A DNA stretch of 8,846 nt from an uncultured Bacilli bacterium (GTDB taxonomy: Bacteria > Bacillota_I > Bacilli_A > RF39 > UBA660): positions 1 through 8,846 of the forward strand of contig CANQRJ010000055.1 of the NCBI GenBank assembly GCA_947626215.1, given 5' to 3'. The notes below the pieces were generated by a model. The model did no database searches and was not told the origin of the DNA. It saw only the letters and a list, made by a program, of their open reading frames with translations. Position numbers and translations under genes: made by a program. Shown one piece after another: positions 5,981-8,846 of this stretch (position 1 is its first letter; each line of letters starts with the position of its first letter).

Positions 5981-6481
5981 CTATTTCTGAATCGTAATCA
6001 TATTAAATAGGAAAATAATCCAAATTCCCATCACAAGTGCCGCCTTATAACGGTACATTTCATGCGCGGCGACAAGTTTATCACAACAAGACATAATATA
6101 GCTTTCTTTATATTTAGGAAATCTATCGCATACTGGAAACATATGCGTTTCAATCATATCTTTTTGTTTTTCATCGATATCAAAACACTCTTTAGCATTT
6201 AAAAGAGCATATTTAGGATGATTTCGAAACATTTCTTTATGATTCATCTCTTTCATTTCTTCATCAAAAAAGAAATCATGTAATAAAGCCGCACGTGTGG
6301 CACGTTCATAATCTAAATTCATTGATTTTGTCACATGATAAGTCATTCTAGCCACCCTTAAAGAATGCTCATAACGACTAATCCCGTGATGTAATTCATG
6401 TTTTAATTCATAAAATTTAGGATGATTGGTAATATCATTTACGATCGAGTCAAATTCATAAGATTCTTTTTCCAAATTCAT
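5981..6481 (-). CDS. HD-domain phosphohydrolase family protein with C-terminal hydrophobic helix
   Basis: A 166-residue protein carrying the complete metal-binding HD set: His39 (SRYEHSLRVA), His68-Asp69 (ALLHDFF), His88 (NHPKYALLNA), His113 (ETHMFPV) and Asp134 (CCDKLVA). This predicts a metal-dependent phosphohydrolase. The substrate, perhaps a nucleotide, is not evident from sequence. Residues about 146-163 (KAALVMGIWIIFLFNMIT) are hydrophobic enough for a membrane anchor at the extreme C-terminus. Similar short HD proteins with a hydrophobic tail occur in Firmicutes. The start has AGAGGGTG about five bases upstream. It has its own strong promoter and its own terminator, so it is a single-gene unit between the flavoprotein and the Tad operon, and no functional link to either is implied. 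Confidence 0.85.
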   Translation of the reverse strand: MNLEKESYEFDSIVNDITNHPKFYELKHELHHGISRYEHSLRVARMTYHVTKSMNLDYERATRAALLHDFFFDEEMKEMNHKEMFRNHPKYALLNAKECFDIDEKQKDMIETHMFPVCDRFPKYKESYIMSCCDKLVAAHEMYRYKAALVMGIWIIFLFNMITIQK

Positions 6482-6506
6482 CTTTTCACCCTCTTTGGAC
6501 TATCTT

Positions 6507-6534
6507 ATTATAGCATATTTTTTTAAAAACGCAA
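6507..6534 (-). promoter_or_regulatory. promoter of the HD-domain gene
   Basis: TTGCGT (6534-6529), a 16-base spacer and TATAAT (6512-6507) with an extended TG at TGCTATAAT. It lies in the 71-base gap between the flavoprotein stop and the HD start. Confidence 0.7.
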
Positions 6535-6552
6535 ATAGAACATTTTGTCACA

Positions 6553-7758
6553 TTATTGGTGAATGGATTTTCCCACTATCATGCCACTTAGCCAAGCAAA
6601 GCCTAAATTATAGCCTCCACAGTCCCCATCGATATCTAATAATTCACCAACAAAATATAAATTGGGTACGATTTTAGATTCAAAATGTTCATCGACTTCT
6701 TTTATAGAAACTCCTCCGCATGCGACTTGAGCACTTGAAAAATCTTTAGTTCCTTTAATAATACATGAAAGTTCGGTTAAATTTTGGACTAATTTTTTCT
6801 TTTCTTCTTCCCTTAAATCTTGCCATTTCATTTCTTTAGAAATATGAGAAATATTTAAAATTTCATTCCCAAGTTTGTAATTTAAGATTCCATCTAAAAT
6901 TTGACCCATCTTTTTTCCTTGTTGTTTTTCCGAATATTCACAAAACCAAGAATACGCATTTTCTTTTAAAAATGGCAAAAAATTGATTTTTAAAGTCATT
7001 TTTTTCTTTTTTTCTAATCCAATACTTGCATATCGACTTAAATTAAAAATACAAATGCCACTGACTCCATATGAAGTTATTTGAATTTCTCCTTCTTCTT
7101 CTTTAAGAAATTGTTGATCTTCAAAAATACTTACTTTGACCTCACTTCGAACTCCTTCGGCATGAATTGGTCTTTCTAATTCTAATTGAACTAAAGAAGG
7201 TAAAGGCGTTTTTATAGAGTGTCCTAAATTTTTAGCAAAGAGATAACCATCCCCTGTAGACCCTGTTTTAGGATATGCATAAGAACCTGTTGCCAAGACT
7301 ACTTTGTCAAAAGATAAGGTTTCTCTTTCCATTTGAATTAAAAATTTTTCATTTTCTTTTTGAATAGATTTTATTTCACTATTTGTTTTTAAAAGAACTC
7401 TTTTTCTTTGTGCTTCCTCTATCAACGCATTTTTAATACTGATAGCTTGATTAGAATAAGGGTAAAAATAGCCATTTTTCTCTTTATATACAATGCCTAA
7501 ATTTTGAAAAAAGTCTAAAACTTCTTCTTCCATTTCTTTATGAATCCACTTTGTAAGATCTTCCAATTCTTTAGAATGATAATGACAAATATCTTGATCT
7601 CGATTCCAAAAATTACATTTGCCATTTCCTGTTAATAATAATTTTTTTAAAGGTTCTGCATTCTTTTCAAAAATAAAAACTTGGTTGTTCTCCTTTTTCG
7701 CATAAATGGCCGTGACAAATCCTGCAGGTCCTCCTCCAATAATTGCAATACGTTCCAT
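6553..7758 (-). CDS. BaiN/HI0933 family NAD(P)/FAD-dependent oxidoreductase
   Basis: A 401-residue cytoplasmic flavoprotein of the YhiN/HI0933/BaiN family, full length. The N-terminal dinucleotide-binding fold has GGGPAG (8-13) and the acidic end of the second strand at EKN. The family hallmark LLTGNGKCNFWN follows at 41-52. ATGSYAYPKTGSTGDGY lies at 156-172. The C-terminal FAD-binding signature is VACGGVSIKEVD with GELLDIDGDCGGYNLGFAWLSG (371-392). Members are often annotated as aminoacetone oxidase-like or, in bile-acid-metabolising clostridia, BaiN. The true substrate in most bacteria is unknown and cannot be told here. GAGGAG at 7768-7763 lies four bases upstream of the ATG and overlaps the stop codon of the ATPase gene, implying cotranscription and coupling. 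Confidence 0.95.
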   Translation of the reverse strand: MERIAIIGGGPAGFVTAIYAKKENNQVFIFEKNAEPLKKLLLTGNGKCNFWNRDQDICHYHSKELEDLTKWIHKEMEEEVLDFFQNLGIVYKEKNGYFYPYSNQAISIKNALIEEAQRKRVLLKTNSEIKSIQKENEKFLIQMERETLSFDKVVLATGSYAYPKTGSTGDGYLFAKNLGHSIKTPLPSLVQLELERPIHAEGVRSEVKVSIFEDQQFLKEEEGEIQITSYGVSGICIFNLSRYASIGLEKKKKMTLKINFLPFLKENAYSWFCEYSEKQQGKKMGQILDGILNYKLGNEILNISHISKEMKWQDLREEEKKKLVQNLTELSCIIKGTKDFSSAQVACGGVSIKEVDEHFESKIVPNLYFVGELLDIDGDCGGYNLGFAWLSGMIVGKSIHQ

Positions 7759-7767
7759 AAATCTCCT

Positions 7768-8691
7768 CTATAAATAAAGCTTTAAAGAAGCGTTATTATC
7801 TAGTTCATTAAAATGTTTTTCTTGCTCATTTAACTTCTTAAGAATTATTTTTTTTAAATCGTGAAATTTTTCCCAATCACTTATATTTTGAATTTCATTT
7901 AAAGTTGAAATCATGACATGTAAGTTTCCATTTGTAATTTTTATCATTTCTTCTACTAAATCTTTGGTAAGAATTTTATAAAGAACCTCTTCATTCATCA
8001 TTCTTTGTTTTAATATTTCGGTTACTATATCTACATCTTTTGAATATTCTAAATTCCACAAATTATAATTTGCATATTTATCTTCTGTTGTTATAATTGT
8101 TTTATCAAACAATTCAAAATATCTTGATAATATTAATTGAGTTTTTTCATCATTTGCATTTGTTGCATCAAAACGATCTAATAATAACTGATATTTAGAA
8201 ATGGATGTAATTTTTTGCCATTTTTTTAGTATTCTTAAAACTATATCTTGAGATTTATAAAATTTTTTTAATATGGGATAATTTCCATAAAAACTTTCGT
8301 TATAACAATTGATTGTTTCTCTTAACAAAAAATTTAATTCTTTCCATTCATTTTTAAAGTATTTATTAAAAATAAATGATTGATTGATTTTTATATAATA
8401 TAAAAGATTTAATGAAAATACTATTTCATAGTAATGTTCTTGTAAATTGCTATTTTTCTTTTGAAATTTCTTATTGGAATCAAAACGCATATAAATTGTT
8501 TTTCGATCTTTATTTTTTAAATCATTTTGTTCTAAATAATTTAAAAGAATACTTTTGCCAACCCCTCTATCTGGTCCTAAAAGAATCAGTTTTTCGTCAG
8601 AATTTAATATTTCTTCTGCACATATTTCAATTGGTTGTGATATCATTTGATTACTTTTTAAAATTTCTTTTGCATCATCATAATCATACAT
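7768..8691 (-). CDS. orphan P-loop ATPase (AAA/STAND-like), function unknown
   Basis: A 307-residue predicted ATPase that I do not recognise as a named family. It has a Walker A-like PDRGVGKS preceded by Gly (residues 39-47), a Walker B-like strand QLLLDRFD (168-175), a sensor-1-like KTIITTED (197-204), and ITNGNLHVMI (252-261), which resembles the GxP region of STAND/Orc-like ATPases. It is very rich in Lys, Asn, Ile and Tyr, and no membrane segment or effector domain is seen. The frame extends upstream to 8772, but the ATG at 8691 is chosen. AGGAGA lies nine bases before it, and the promoter at 8752-8724 lies inside the longer frame, which would make a start at 8772 untranslatable. It is first of a two-gene operon with the flavoprotein. 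Its composition suggests an accessory or acquired gene. Confidence 0.7.
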   Translation of the reverse strand: MYDYDDAKEILKSNQMISQPIEICAEEILNSDEKLILLGPDRGVGKSILLNYLEQNDLKNKDRKTIYMRFDSNKKFQKKNSNLQEHYYEIVFSLNLLYYIKINQSFIFNKYFKNEWKELNFLLRETINCYNESFYGNYPILKKFYKSQDIVLRILKKWQKITSISKYQLLLDRFDATNANDEKTQLILSRYFELFDKTIITTEDKYANYNLWNLEYSKDVDIVTEILKQRMMNEEVLYKILTKDLVEEMIKITNGNLHVMISTLNEIQNISDWEKFHDLKKIILKKLNEQEKHFNELDNNASLKLYL

Positions 8692-8723
8692 TTTACCACA
8701 TCTCCTTTTTTTCGTAGATAAAT

Positions 8724-8752
8724 ATAATATCACATAAATGTCTTTTTGTAAA
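8724..8752 (-). promoter_or_regulatory. promoter of the ATPase-flavoprotein operon
   Basis: TTTACA (8752-8747), a 17-base spacer and TATTAT (8729-8724), followed about 18 bases later by AGGAGA (8706-8701) and the ATG at 8691. The good match to consensus also fixes the gene's start codon. Confidence 0.72.
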
Positions 8753-8846
8753 TTTTTTTCATTTTTTCCCAAAAATTTTCCTTAGAATACCAAATGCCCA
8801 AAAAATCAGATAAAAGTTTCAATTTTTAGTAAAAATATGTTTATTT

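Noticed and set aside
6495..6677. Short plus-strand frame over the HD promoter and the flavoprotein end
   Set aside because: It covers a well-formed minus-strand promoter and conserved C-terminal flavoprotein codons.
8412..8717. Open frame on the plus strand across the ATPase start
   Set aside because: It is Phe/Leu/Tyr-rich antisense of AT-rich coding DNA with no promoter or ribosome binding site evidence.
8770..8772. ATG at 8772 as the start of the ATPase
   Set aside because: A good promoter and ribosome binding site lie downstream of it, just before the ATG at 8691.
8773..8846. Terminator or upstream gene end at the right edge
   Set aside because: The stretch is AT-rich with no convincing hairpin and no open frame with recognisable content.

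Overview
The window is AT-rich DNA (roughly 30% G+C by eye) from a low-GC, Firmicutes-like bacterium. A YtrA-type GntR regulator, strong Shine-Dalgarno sites, and a Tad pilus locus with no secretin or other outer-membrane part all point to a monoderm in the Bacilli/Erysipelotrichia or gut Mollicutes-relative range. The lineage cannot be fixed from this sequence. Tryptophan is written TGG in the intact genes, so the standard code applies. Every gene I can support lies on the minus strand, so transcription runs from high to low coordinates.

In transcription order, the right end (8752-6553) has a promoter followed by an orphan P-loop ATPase and a BaiN/HI0933-family flavoprotein. The flavoprotein's ribosome binding site overlaps the ATPase stop codon, so the two look like an operon. 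A second promoter drives a single HD-domain phosphohydrolase (6481-5981) that ends in an A/T-stem terminator. The promoter of the next operon overlaps that terminator.

The core of the window (5903-1123) is a compact seven-gene Tad (tight adherence) type IVc pilus operon: a Flp-like prepilin, a TadE-like minor pilin, a TadE/G-like pseudopilin without the usual Glu at +5, a TadZ/CpaE-type MinD-like ATPase, the TadA/CpaF motor ATPase, and the TadB and TadC inner-membrane platform proteins. Genes overlap or are separated by no more than about 20 bases. The motor, platform, localiser and pilins together would build a pilus. The prepilin peptidase that must process the pilins is not in the window.

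Below the Tad genes is a Panacea (DUF4065) domain gene. It reads as a full-length 153-residue protein only if one T is removed from a T4 run, so it is frameshifted here. A GAAA-loop terminator follows it and abuts a near-consensus promoter, with overlapping inverted repeats, that drives the YtrA-type regulator. Directly after the regulator, where this family normally has an ABC transporter, only the first 14 or so residues of an ABC ATPase remain before a stop codon and unrelated repeat-bearing sequence. This is probably the edge of an insertion or deletion.

No RNA genes, CRISPR arrays or intact mobile elements were seen. No gene-free stretch exceeds 300 bases. The outer 74 bases on the right (8773-8846) are AT-rich and hold nothing I can name.
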